Positions 1 to 9,800 are shown, numbered from the stretch's first letter. The stretch is DNA of 10,879 bases from a bacterium (GCA_027073795.1 JALTEW010000089.1:1-10879); one strand, 5' to 3'. The notes: generated by a model not told the origin, from the letters alone. A program made the numbers and translations.

Positions 1-3000
1 CAGGGGCCTCATTATTAGACCGCTTTAAGGCGCTCCTCAAACACGTGCAGTTGTTTGACATACTAGTTGGCTATTTCCAGACAAGTGGATTTTTCAGGCT
101 TTATGACGCCTTGGAACCCATTGATAAAATACGAATCCTGGTTGGCCTCAAAGTTGACAGGCCTGCCTTTGAAATTATTGATTTTGCAACCTACCAAAAT
201 AAAATTGATTTTCAGTCACACAGCAAGACCAAGAAATTTATTAAAGAGCAAACAATTCTTGAAATAGAAAATTCGGCAGACTCGAACAACGTGGAACTTG
301 GCATAAGAAAGTTCATCGAATTTCTGACCTCTAATTGTAGCAATAAGGAAAAAGATATCGCTCATGGCGGAAACGGCAAAAAACTGGAATTCAGGGCCTA
401 TCCAAGCGAGAAAATCCATGCAAAAGTCTATATTGGCCGCTTTCCAGAAGGTGCCCTTGACTATGGCCGCGTTATCACAGGATCCAGTAATTTTTCAGAA
501 AATGGCCTCATAGCTCACAGGGAATTCAATGTAGAGCTGAAAGACCGGACAGACGTAGAATTTGCCCTGGCCCAGTTTGAAAATCTGTGGAAAGACGCTG
601 TTGATATATCCGAGGATTACATTGATGCCATCAAAAAACACACCTGGCTAAATGATGAAATTACGCCATATCATCTTTATCTCAAGATGCTCTATGAATA
701 TTTCAAGGAGGATATCAATCTGGACCAGGAAGTCGAGGTGTTTATGCCCCACGGCTTCATGGATTTGGCTTACCAAAAGCAGGCAGTGCTCTCTGCCAAA
801 AAGATACTCGAGGCATATAATGGTGTATTCCTTGCAGATGTTGTAGGCCTTGGGAAAACCTTTATTGCCGCCCTTCTTGCCCAGCAACTCCGGGGTAAAA
901 AACTGGTAATTTGCCCTCCTGTCCTAAAGGAATACTGGGAGGAGACCTTCTTTAATTTTCACATTCCTGTAAAGGTGGAGTCCATTGGCAAACTGGATGA
1001 AATTATCAAAGAAGGGCCGGACAGATACGATTATGTCTTTGTGGATGAGGCACACCGTTTCAGAAACGAATACACCGGGAGCTTTGAAAGGCTTCACCAG
1101 ATATGTTTTGGCAAGAAGGTGATTCTTGTCACCGCCACTCCTCTCAACAACACCTTTCAGGATATCTTCAGCCAGTTAAAGCTCTTTCAGGTACCCAAAA
1201 AATCAACAATACCTGGGGTCCCGAACCTGGAACGATTCTTTAGGGGCCTTGAAAGGCGCCTTTCACCTCTGAAGAGGTCTGACCCGGAATATATCAAGGC
1301 CCTCAAAGAGGGATCAGAGGAAATCCGTGAGAAGATATTAAAGTATGTAATGGTGAGACGTACAAGGACAGAGATAATCAAGTACTTTTCCAAAGACTTG
1401 AAGGAACGGGGGCTTACTTTTCCTGAATCAGAGGAACCCAGGCGCATCATCTATAGATTCGACCCCGATATAGACCTTGTCTTCAACAGCACCATAGGCC
1501 TTCTAAAGGAGCTTAAATATGCCCGCTACACCCCGCTTCTCTATCTAAAGAAAAGGCTTTCTGACTTTGAACAGCAGAGCCAGAAGAATGTTGGCGGCTT
1601 TATGAAAAGCATGCTGGTCAAGCGCTTAGAGAGCAGTTTTTACGCATTTCGAAAGACCCTAGGGCGTTTCATTGACTCATATTCCGCCTTTATTGGTATG
1701 CTGGAGGGCGGAGAGGTCCTAATAAGCAAAAAGGTGAACGTCTACGAGTTGCTGGATGAAGACAATGAAGAAAGGATCCTGAACCTGCTGGAAGAAGGCA
1801 GACTCCAAAGATTCAAGGCCGATGATTTCAGGACGGATTTTAAGGATGACCTTTCAACAGACCTTTCCATACTCAGGGAAATACGCAGGCTTTGGAGGCA
1901 CATTAATAAAGATCCCAAGCTTGAACAGTTCATACAGGAACTTCAGTACAATGAGGAACTCAAGGAAAAGAAACTCATAATCTTTACAGAGTCCAAGGAG
2001 ACCGGAGAATACCTTGCAAAAAACCTGAACAACCAATTCCCAGATCAGGTTGTCTTCTTTTCAAGCGAAGAAGGACTATTCAAGGACGAGACCCTTTCAA
2101 AGGCAAGGGCGCGGGAACTTATAAAGAAAAATTTTGACCCAAACAGCCCTGTCCATGCCGATGACATAAGGCTTTTAGTCTCAACAGATGTGCTCTCAGA
2201 GGGAATAAACCTACATCGCGCAAATATAATCATAAATTATGACCTCCCATGGAACCCCACGAGGGTGCTTCAACGTGTAGGCCGCATAAACCGTGTTGGC
2301 TCTATGCACGAACGCTTATTTATCTTCAATTTCTTTCCCACATCCCAATCAGATGAACAGATAGGGCTTGAAGACAACATCAAGGCAAAGATACAGGCCT
2401 TTCATGATACCCTGGGAGAGGATGCAAAATATCTAACGGATGAGGAAATCATTGAATCCCACGAGATATTTGGCGAAATACTTTACAGGCGTCTCACCAG
2501 TAAAAAGACCTATGAAACAGGTAGTGAGGACGAAGATGAAAAGACTGAGCTTGAATATCTGAAAAAGATTCGGGACATCCGAGACAACCAGCCTGGGCTT
2601 TTTGAAAAGGTAAAAAAGATTCCCAAGAAGGCGCGTTCAGGCAAGGAAATGCCCGCCCAGCCAGACAGGCTCCTTACCTTTTTTAGAAAAGGCAAACTCA
2701 AAAAATTCTTCATCACCGATGGACGTTCCTCCCAGGAGATAAGTTTTTTTGATGCGGCAGGCCTTTTTGAATGCGATGAGGATAAAAGGCGCGTGAATCT
2801 GCCCTCTAACTATTTTGAGATGCTCGGCAAAAATAAAGAGGCCTTTGATACCATAACCTCAGAAGGCGTGGATGATTTGGAGCCAGCAAAAGGTCGAGGT
2901 GGCAGGTCAAATGAGGCCTATGTCGTAAAGAGGCTAAAGGCCAGGGAAGTCAGGGGCTGCCAGGGCTTCACTGATGAAGACGAAGAATTCATGAAGAGTG

Positions 3001-3209
3001 TCCTAAGCGCCTATGACGCAGGAATAATACCCAAGAGCACCACCAAGAAGATAAAAAAGGCCATTGAAAAAGAGATTAATCCCTACAAGGTCTTGGCTGC
3101 CTTCAAGAGGTTTATCCCGGCATCACTACTTATGAAGAGAGATTCTACCACAGTAAGGCCGCTTGCAAAAAGGGAGATCATTTTATCTATCTATCTTAGA
3201 GGTAAATGA
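1..3209 (+). CDS. PLD nuclease-SNF2 helicase fusion, 5'-partial
   Basis: A probable DNA-dependent ATPase/translocase with an attached nuclease domain, acting in restriction-type defence. Counting from GTG 45 as residue 1, a PLD-like domain carries H125-A-K127 and GSSN at 146-149. The SNF2/RapA-like motor follows: Walker A DVVGLGKT at 265-272, DEAH at 334-337, TATP at 363-366, SEG around 718-720 and QRVGRINRVG at 743-752. The last 250 or so residues are charged and unassigned. The motor motifs are intact, so ATPase activity is likely. The PLD motif is a single copy and lacks the usual Asp five residues after the Lys. GTG 45 gives 1054 residues, but it has no Shine-Dalgarno, and the frame is open from base 3 with plausible PLD-domain sequence (LLDRFKALLKHVQLFDILVG). 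The true start is therefore probably upstream of the window. The gene ends 15 nt before the mini-ORF and is probably co-transcribed with what follows. It resembles DISARM DrmD or the motor part of Type ISP enzymes, but this assignment is inferred. Confidence 0.9.
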   Translation, partial: GASLLDRFKALLKHVQLFDILVGYFQTSGFFRLYDALEPIDKIRILVGLKVDRPAFEIIDFATYQNKIDFQSHSKTKKFIKEQTILEIENSADSNNVELGIRKFIEFLTSNCSNKEKDIAHGGNGKKLEFRAYPSEKIHAKVYIGRFPEGALDYGRVITGSSNFSENGLIAHREFNVELKDRTDVEFALAQFENLWKDAVDISEDYIDAIKKHTWLNDEITPYHLYLKMLYEYFKEDINLDQEVEVFMPHGFMDLAYQKQAVLSAKKILEAYNGVFLADVVGLGKTFIAALLAQQLRGKKLVICPPVLKEYWEETFFNFHIPVKVESIGKLDEIIKEGPDRYDYVFVDEAHRFRNEYTGSFERLHQICFGKKVILVTATPLNNTFQDIFSQLKLFQVPKKSTIPGVPNLERFFRGLERRLSPLKRSDPEYIKALKEGSEEIREKILKYVMVRRTRTEIIKYFSKDLKERGLTFPESEEPRRIIYRFDPDIDLVFNSTIGLLKELKYARYTPLLYLKKRLSDFEQQSQKNVGGFMKSMLVKRLESSFYAFRKTLGRFIDSYSAFIGMLEGGEVLISKKVNVYELLDEDNEERILNLLEEGRLQRFKADDFRTDFKDDLSTDLSILREIRRLWRHINKDPKLEQFIQELQYNEELKEKKLIIFTESKETGEYLAKNLNNQFPDQVVFFSSEEGLFKDETLSKARARELIKKNFDPNSPVHADDIRLLVSTDVLSEGINLHRANIIINYDLPWNPTRVLQRVGRINRVGSMHERLFIFNFFPTSQSDEQIGLEDNIKAKIQAFHDTLGEDAKYLTDEEIIESHEIFGEILYRRLTSKKTYETGSEDEDEKTELEYLKKIRDIRDNQPGLFEKVKKIPKKARSGKEMPAQPDRLLTFFRKGKLKKFFITDGRSSQEISFFDAAGLFECDEDKRRVNLPSNYFEMLGKNKEAFDTITSEGVDDLEPAKGRGGRSNEAYVVKRLKAREVRGCQGFTDEDEEFMKSVLSAYDAGIIPKSTTKKIKKAIEKEINPYKVLAAFKRFIPASLLMKRDSTTVRPLAKREIILSIYLRGK

Positions 3210-3210
3210 A

Positions 3211-3216
3211 TGAGGT
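3211..3216 (+). promoter_or_regulatory. Ribosome binding site for the mini-ORF
   Basis: TGAGGT lies just after the gene 1 stop codon (3207-3209) and eight bases before ATG 3225. It favours ATG 3225 over the in-frame ATG at 3210, which abuts the stop codon and has no comparable upstream site. It also marks 3225 as a real translation start rather than a chance ATG. Confidence 0.55.
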
Positions 3217-3224
3217 CACACCCA

Positions 3225-3317
3225 ATGAAAATTAAATACTTTCCTGACACAGACACCCTGTTAATGGAATTTAGTGAAAACTGCACAGGCCGCATGAAAG
3301 CCGGCATGGAAAGATGA
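3225..3317 (+). CDS. 30-residue DUF2283-like mini-ORF, probably truncated
   Basis: This ORF is too short for routine gene callers. It begins MKIKYFPDTDTLLMEFSEN, which matches from memory the N-terminal strand pair of DUF2283 proteins. These are small proteins of about 60-80 residues, often found beside DUF4258 partners in predicted toxin-antitoxin pairs. After residue 19 the resemblance stops, and the frame ends at TGA 3315-3317 after a short Met/Lys/Arg-rich tail. The other two frames of the tail do not restore the family pattern, so the second half looks deleted rather than frameshifted. It has a good Shine-Dalgarno (3211-3216), and its stop overlaps the methyltransferase start as ATGA (3314-3317). 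Whatever its peptide does, its translation could feed ribosomes to the next gene. No partner toxin is present. It could equally be a relic left when the operon was assembled. An alternative start at ATG 3210 would add five residues. Confidence 0.45.
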   Translation: MKIKYFPDTDTLLMEFSENCTGRMKAGMER

Positions 3318-6300
3318 TTCGAAGGGAAACAGCGCACATAATCTCCGAGACATTCACAAATCCATTTGATGAATCCAGGTTTGTCTTCTTTGTAAGGAAT
3401 CTTCTAAATGATGAAATAGATGAATCCAAGGCCTTCGACTACTACGGCAATTACATACCAGATGCCTTTAAAGGTCATATAAAACGCTACAAACGAATCG
3501 GCACCTATACCGATCCAGAAGGAAACAAGATTGACATACTGACCATTCGCCTTTCCAGGCAGCAGGCGCTTTGGCGTGCAAGGACGACCCAGCGAAATTT
3601 TGCAGCCTGGTATCTCAAAAAGAGGGGAAAGGATGCAGCCCTTGCGGCCTATTTTACAGACGAGCAGGAAGACTGGCGCTTTTCCTTTGTACGCATGGAA
3701 TACCACCACGAGCTTGATGAGTCTGGCAAGGTTCGTGTAAGGGAAAAACTTACCCCGGCAAGGCGCTATTCCTTTCTGGTGGGCAGGAACGAACCCAGCC
3801 ACACTGCACAGGCGCAGCTCCTCCCCCTCGTGGAAGACACAGAGAACAACCCAACCCTTGACGAGATAGAACATGCCTTCAGCGTAGAGAGGGTAATAGA
3901 TCGCTTCTACAAGGAATACAGGGGCCTTTTTGAGCAACTGGTCCAGGAACTCGAGGGGATTAAGGCAGGGGACCGGCTTGTCAGGGAGGAATTTGAAAAG
4001 CGATCCATTGACACAGCCAATTTTGCCAAAAAGCTCCTCGGCCAGATCGTATTCCTGTATTTCCTACAGAAAAAGGGATGGCTTGGGGTTGGCAGGGACG
4101 AGCACGGCAAGTTCAAATCCTGGGGACACGGTCCAAAAAATTTTCTCAAGAGGCTCTACCAAAAGAAATACATAGATTACAACAACTTCTTTAGTGATAT
4201 CCTTGAGCCGCTTTTCTATACAGCCCTTGCCGTAGAAAGGGAGAATGACTATTACGACCGCCTTGATGTGAGAATCCCTTTCTTGAATGGCGGGCTCTTC
4301 GACCCCATCAACGGCTACAACTGGCAGGAAACCGACATCCTGATAGACAACGATTTCTTTGAGGAAGTCTTCCAGGTTTTTGACGCCTACAACTTTACTG
4401 TCTGTGAAGACGAACCCCTTGAAAAGGAGGTGGCCGTTGACCCTGAAATGCTTGGAAAGGTCTTTGAAAATCTTCTGCCTTCCAACCTCAGAAAGGGCCA
4501 GGGCGCCTATTACACTCCAAGATCTATTGTCCATTTCATGTGCCGGGAAAGCCTCATAAGTTATCTGGACAGGGAGATCAACAGGCCCCAGATGTCCATC
4601 CCGTCTGAGCCCCAAGGTCCCAGTAGGACTCCTACCAATGTTGCCAATAGCAAGTTAATTGAAAGACAGGACATCGAAGAATTCATAAAAAAGGGCGAAT
4701 TTGCCATTGAAAATGATGAGGCAAAGCTTGGCGGCACTACCTCTTATTCATTCAAGATTCCAGAATCTATCATCAAAAACGCAGAATTTCTGGATGAAAA
4801 GCTTTCCAGTATAAAGGTGTGCGACCCAGCCATTGGCTCAGGCGCCTTTGCAGTTGGCATGATGCACGAGATAGTGAAGGCACGGATGGTCCTTTCCACA
4901 TATCTCAAGACCGCAGACGGCAATCGCACCCAATATGATTTTAAACGCACCTGCATACAGGAATCCATCTATGGTGTTGACATAGACCAGGGAGCCATTG
5001 ACATAGCGCAACTGAGGCTCTGGCTCTCCCTGGTAGTGGATGAAGATGACTACCATTCCATCAGGCCGCTCCCAAATCTTGATTACAAGATCATGCAGGG
5101 AGACAGCCTCATTGAGGACCTTTTCAGCCGCACGTCTCCTCAGGCCTCATGGATAAAGGATGAGCGCCTTGAGGACCTTGTAAAAAAGCTGCATCAGAAG
5201 CAGCTTGATTTTTTTAGTGCCGCCCATATCAGCGCCAAAAAAAGGCTGAAGAATGAGGTGGAAGGGACTATCCGTGACATCTTTTCCTATCTTTTCGAAT
5301 CTGAAAGAGAAAATCATGCAACGGAACTTGCAAGGATAGAAGAAAAGGCAAAACAGCTTCCAGGCAAGACGCAAAGGGAAATTTTCCTCGATTCAGAGAA
5401 GGCCAGACTCCAGGAGCTTTACGGTAGCCGAATAGAAGAGACTGAAAAACAGCTCGACAGCATGGTGCAAGGCTCTCTTCCCAGAAACTTTTTCCCCTGG
5501 AGGCTCTATTTTGGCGATGTTTTCAAGAAAAAAGGGGGCTTTGATATAGTAATCGGCAATCCTCCCTATGTGCGCCAGGAGACAATAAAAGGCATAAAGC
5601 CCCGGCTAAAAGAACAGTTTGGAGATTTCTATTGCGGAACCGCTGACCTTTACACCTACTTCTATAGGCGAGGCATAGATATCCTACGAAAAGACGGCCA
5701 CCTTTGCTTCATTGCGCCAAACAAATTCATGAGGGCGAAATATGGAAAGAAGACCAGGAAACTCATTTCTCAAACCTTTACCCCAAGACTGGTTATAGAT
5801 TTTGGCGATCTTCCCATCTTTGATGCCACCACCTACCCATCAATCATCCTGGTGGAAAAGAGAAAACCGAAAAGGGACGGGGCATTCAAGACCGCCACTT
5901 TTACAGACGGGGAACAGATAAAAAATATCGACAAGTCCCTTTCCAAGATAGGGTTTGAGATGAAGGTGGCTCATCTTAGGGAAGAGGGATGGAACCTTGA
6001 CCGGCCTGAGGTACTGGGGCTTATGGAGAAGCTCAAGAAGAAAGGCATCCCCCTTAAACAGTACGTCAACGGGCGATTTTACTACGGTATTAAAACAGGA
6101 CTTAACAAGGCCTTTGTAATAGACCAGGCAACAAGGGATCGGCTCATAGCAGAAGACCCCAAAAGCGAAGAGCTGATAAGGCCGTGGCTAAGGGGAAAGG
6201 ACATAAAGCGGTGGAAGGCACAGTGGGCAGGGCTTTATGTGATATTCACTCGACGTGGCGTCGATATTGAAAGATATCCTGCCATTAAAAGGCATTTGGA

Positions 6301-6832
6301 GCAGTTTAGACAAGAACTTACCCCAAAGCCAAAAGGCGCGCCCACGAATATGCCGGGCAGAAAACCTGGCCCATATAAGTGGTACGAAATTCAGGACAAC
6401 ATCGCTTACTACAGGGAGTTTGAACGGCTAAAGATTATTTATCCAGAGGTCTCTTCTACACAACGATTTGCCATTGATTTTAAATGTCATTTAACTGACA
6501 AGACATCGTTTATAATCCGTCATAATGTTGATGAAATGCAATATGTTATTGCTCTTACTAACGCAAAACTTATGTCATTTTTTCATAAAAATTTAGGTTC
6601 TATGATGCGTGGTAGGTACTATATGAATAGTAAAATTTATATTGGGCAACTACCCATTGCATCTGCTTCTACTTCTCAAAAATCAGCCATCATCTCCCTT
6701 GTAGAAAAAATCCTTGCTGATCCCGATAGCCCCGACGTGCCCACATTAGAAAAGCAGATAGATGCCCTGGTTTATGACCTTTATGGCCTGACAAAGGACG
6801 AAATAGCCATTGTTGAACAACACTCATCTTAA
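3314..6832 (+). CDS. Eco57I/PglX-like adenine-N6 DNA methyltransferase
   Basis: A predicted SAM-dependent DNA methyltransferase that methylates adenine-N6 within a recognition sequence, marking host DNA in a restriction or DISARM/BREX-like system. The N-terminal 390 or so residues form an uncharacterised family domain in which I see no clear PD-(D/E)XK site. GAYYTP (397-402) precedes SAM-binding motif I, DPAIGSGAF from D504. GVDID is at 554-558 and catalytic NPPY at 749-752. A charged helical insert at about 610-735 separates the last two; similar inserts occur in related enzymes. APNKF lies near 801-805. A TaqI-type C-terminal specificity region runs from about 905 (YGIKTG around 924-929) to about 1130. 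At 1172 residues it is in the size range of PglX, DrmMI and Type IIG enzymes. The ATG start overlaps the mini-ORF stop, has no well-spaced Shine-Dalgarno of its own, and probably relies on translational coupling. Bases 6421-6700 are unusually AT-rich. Confidence 0.93.
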   Translation: MIRRETAHIISETFTNPFDESRFVFFVRNLLNDEIDESKAFDYYGNYIPDAFKGHIKRYKRIGTYTDPEGNKIDILTIRLSRQQALWRARTTQRNFAAWYLKKRGKDAALAAYFTDEQEDWRFSFVRMEYHHELDESGKVRVREKLTPARRYSFLVGRNEPSHTAQAQLLPLVEDTENNPTLDEIEHAFSVERVIDRFYKEYRGLFEQLVQELEGIKAGDRLVREEFEKRSIDTANFAKKLLGQIVFLYFLQKKGWLGVGRDEHGKFKSWGHGPKNFLKRLYQKKYIDYNNFFSDILEPLFYTALAVERENDYYDRLDVRIPFLNGGLFDPINGYNWQETDILIDNDFFEEVFQVFDAYNFTVCEDEPLEKEVAVDPEMLGKVFENLLPSNLRKGQGAYYTPRSIVHFMCRESLISYLDREINRPQMSIPSEPQGPSRTPTNVANSKLIERQDIEEFIKKGEFAIENDEAKLGGTTSYSFKIPESIIKNAEFLDEKLSSIKVCDPAIGSGAFAVGMMHEIVKARMVLSTYLKTADGNRTQYDFKRTCIQESIYGVDIDQGAIDIAQLRLWLSLVVDEDDYHSIRPLPNLDYKIMQGDSLIEDLFSRTSPQASWIKDERLEDLVKKLHQKQLDFFSAAHISAKKRLKNEVEGTIRDIFSYLFESERENHATELARIEEKAKQLPGKTQREIFLDSEKARLQELYGSRIEETEKQLDSMVQGSLPRNFFPWRLYFGDVFKKKGGFDIVIGNPPYVRQETIKGIKPRLKEQFGDFYCGTADLYTYFYRRGIDILRKDGHLCFIAPNKFMRAKYGKKTRKLISQTFTPRLVIDFGDLPIFDATTYPSIILVEKRKPKRDGAFKTATFTDGEQIKNIDKSLSKIGFEMKVAHLREEGWNLDRPEVLGLMEKLKKKGIPLKQYVNGRFYYGIKTGLNKAFVIDQATRDRLIAEDPKSEELIRPWLRGKDIKRWKAQWAGLYVIFTRRGVDIERYPAIKRHLEQFRQELTPKPKGAPTNMPGRKPGPYKWYEIQDNIAYYREFERLKIIYPEVSSTQRFAIDFKCHLTDKTSFIIRHNVDEMQYVIALTNAKLMSFFHKNLGSMMRGRYYMNSKIYIGQLPIASASTSQKSAIISLVEKILADPDSPDVPTLEKQIDALVYDLYGLTKDEIAIVEQHSS
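6421..6700 (+). other. AT-rich block in the target-recognition region
   Basis: Hand counts give about 30% GC across 6481-6660, with 60-base lines of 30, 25 and 35%. The line at 6301 has 55% and the line at 6721 has 52%. Codon choice changes at the same place: T- and A-ending codons replace the C- and G-rich ones used on either side. The block encodes roughly residues 1036-1129, within the TaqI-like specificity region, and the reading frame is intact. The likeliest explanation is replacement of a recognition-domain segment by recombination with a more AT-rich allele. Edges were judged by eye and could be off by tens of bases. Confidence 0.7.
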
Positions 6833-6833
6833 A

Positions 6834-6838
6834 TAGGA
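6834..6838 (+). promoter_or_regulatory. Ribosome binding site for the NTPase gene
   Basis: TAGGA sits in the 13-base gap after the methyltransferase stop codon, seven bases before GTG 6846. It supports this GTG as the start of the third gene. The gap has no hairpin or T-run, so transcription probably continues from the methyltransferase. Confidence 0.6.
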
Positions 6839-6845
6839 CCAAGTT

Positions 6846-9800
6846 GTGAATAGATTTTTACAAAATAATGACATCATAGACCTTGATCGGAGGTATGTTC
6901 CAATATCCTTTGATAAAGATGACCAGGAAACCCTTGCCATAGAGAGCCAACTCGCATTGCTGGATGGCAAACGTTATGGCAAAACTATATACGATCTCAC
7001 AAAGAATCCCCTCACAGTTGTCTTTGGAGAAGCCCGCTCTGGAAAGACCACGGAATTTCGCATTGCCAGCAAAAAACCAAATGAAAATAGACAATTTGCC
7101 TTTTTTATATGCGTAGAAGAGCTCAGCAATCCAAGGACTAAAGGCCCGGAAGCCATTTCAGATGCATTGGAAATAGAAGAAGAAGGCAGGTTTGAAAAAT
7201 GGATTGGAGGTACAGAAGATGCCGTTTTCTTTCTTGATGCAGTAGATGAGGCAAAGCTAAGTAATCCAAATGATTTCGGAAAGGCCATAAAAAATTTCCG
7301 CAAGTCACTAAAACCACATCTACAAAGATGCCGAGTCGTTGTCTCTTGTAGAATTAGTGAATGGCGTCCAAAAACCGACGAAAAACCCCTCAAAGAATTA
7401 AGATCAGATCTGATCAAAGGGCCTGATTCTCCAGACGAATATAAAATTCACCTCGTCCAGCTTTGCCCCCTTGATAAAGAGCAGATAAGAAAGATTGCCT
7501 TACATAGGGGCCTTAATGAGCTGGACTCAAACGAATTCATCCAGGAGCTAATAGGCGCTGGTGCCCTTGATTTTGCTGGACGACCCGGAGATGCCATCGA
7601 GCTTGCTGATCTATGGAAACGGGAGCATCGCCTCGGCACCCTTACTGAAATAACCGAACAAAATATCAACAGAAAATTGCAGGAAGAAAGTGATGTTTAC
7701 AAAGCAAAAATAAGTCCAGAAAAGGCCAGATCAGGTGTAGAGCGCCTTGCTGCAGCCGCCATCCTTTGCAACCAAAGCACCTTTAGGTTTGCATCCCCCG
7801 AGGAAGACACCCTAAATCTTTTACCAGCCCTTGATCCATACCAACTGCTTCCTGAATGGAATAGAGATGAAGTAAGGGCCTTGCTCAGACGCCCGATTTT
7901 TGATGAGGCCACCTATGGACGGGTGCGCTTTCATACCAGAACTGTCCGGGAATTCCTTGCGGCATCGTGGCTCAAGAGGCGTCATAAAAAGGGCTGTCTT
8001 GCAAAAGAGATCACAAATATTTTCTTTGCCACCCGTTATGGCAAGACCGTTATACGAAGAAGGCTTTCTCCTGTTGCTGCATGGCTTGCCCTTTATTTAC
8101 ATGAACTTTTAGAGGAGCTTTGTCTTCACAACCCAGAGGTAATGCTTAAGCATGGAGACCCTCAAGCCTTGCCAGTGGAAATCAGGGAAAGCATTTTAAG
8201 ATCATTTGTAAAAAGGTATAGCGACAGGGATTATTCCGATTTTTGGTATGACTTTCAAAAATTGAGGCGGTTTGCAGACCTAGTGCTTTCAGGCTGTATA
8301 AAAGAGCTTTTGAAAAGTCCCGGTACCACCATTCACGCCAAGAGGCTGCTGTTAGATTTGGTACAAACCGGCAAAATCCCAGGCTGCTCCAAAGAGGTTC
8401 TTGAAATTGCCTTAGACGGGAAAGAAGATGAAAGGGTTCGAATAGATGCACTCCTGGCTCTAGAACCCTATGAGGAGGCCATACATGAACTTGAAAAAGT
8501 CCATGAGGGTTTAAAAAAAGAAGCCGAAATCCCGAGTAATTACTACGGCTGGGCACTGTACGTCCTCTATCCCAAGCTGATAGGCCCAAAGGAATTACTG
8601 AAGCTTATTGGCACAGTACCCCAAAGAGGCTTCACCAACCCTGGGAGATTAAAGGACCGTATTAATAAAAAGATCCTTGAAGCCGAGAAGGACAGAGACA
8701 GGCTTCAGGTCCTTATTCCAGGTCTATGGGAGTTGGTAAACACTCATGACAGTACAGAGAATGATTCAGGAGTCGCAGGTTCATTCCGGTGGCTATTAGA
8801 AGGCCTTACTAAAGGGCTGTGCAACTGGTTCTCAGCTGGTGGCGGCATCTTTCCCAATCTATTTGATATTCTGGACTTTTTTGAATCGGAAAATCTACTT
8901 GATTATCAGGAAAGAAAACTTATTGATGAACTGAAAAGGAGTTTTTCCGAAGCTGATTCTGAACTGAGAAGGGGATACTTTCGTCATTGTTTTTCACTTT
9001 TTGCCAAGAAAAACAATGAGAAAGAAATTTATGCCTTCCAATTTATGAATCCCTCTGGGATATTCGAACCTGTATCTACTGACCTTGATTGGCTCATAAA
9101 GGACTGCCTCAATACAAGTGATGTTAGGTATAGATTTACCGCCTTTGATGCAGCAATCAGGCCTTGTCTTTCTGAAAAGGATAAATGTGATCCAATTGAA
9201 AGACTTCGTCCCATAACAGAAAGGTATCCTGAGTTAAAAAGACATCTGGATGATATCCAGGACCATCCGGTCAATAGATCTGAGCTTGCTTTCAAGCTGA
9301 GACAAAAATTAAAAAAACTTAAAGAAAGACGGCAAGGTATTCTTTTTCTGGAAGATATCCTGCCACATCTTGCCGATATCGCATCTGGTCAAGATGAAAA
9401 GAGACTCGTTAAAATTTTCCACCGCTTGCAGCAATTAACAGGTAAAAGCACTCCTTCCTCCTTGAAAGCATTGACTCCTCTCATTGGAGAAAAGGGAGTT
9501 GCTGCCTTTCGTTCAGGCCTGATTGCGTTTTGGAAAGAATGGGAGCCAGATGATCAAAGAAAGAGATGGGATCAAAATCAAATGGCACTTCTCGGGGTAT
9601 CATGTTCCATTGAACAAGGCATGTCTTTTGAAAATCTTTCCAGGGCCCAGATTTCAAGGCTCATTAAATTGATGGCCTTGAAGGGATCTTATTTGCCCAA
9701 CTGGTCCGGAGACTTGATAAAAAAGTATCCTAAATTAGTAGCATCCCAGATTAAGCCTATAATTCTGAAAGAATTAGAGTCTGTTGAGACAGATCCAAAC

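Noticed and set aside
3225..3317. A working DUF2283/DUF4258 toxin-antitoxin pair
   Set aside because: Only the first half of DUF2283 is present and no DUF4258-like partner is encoded on either strand nearby.
3404..4615. Two overlapping minus-strand ORFs of 177 and 183 codons
   Set aside because: They lie wholly antisense to the methyltransferase, whose frame carries clear family sequence. Neither shows a recognisable domain, and both are explained by low stop frequency opposite its codon usage.
1..6832. Assignment as a complete class 1 DISARM locus (drmD-drmMI)
   Set aside because: The order and types of the first two genes fit, but drmA, drmB and drmC are absent from the window, the first protein has a fused PLD domain, and the downstream gene is foreign to DISARM. 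Kept only as a resemblance, and no gene symbols were assigned.
6833..6845. Terminator or promoter between the methyltransferase and NTPase genes
   Set aside because: Thirteen bases with no hairpin, T-run or -10/-35 pattern; only a Shine-Dalgarno is visible.
7900..8112. Plus-strand 70-codon ORF inside the NTPase gene
   Set aside because: It is out of frame with the 1344-codon gene and overlaps its conserved HTRTVREFLAA segment, so it is a shadow.
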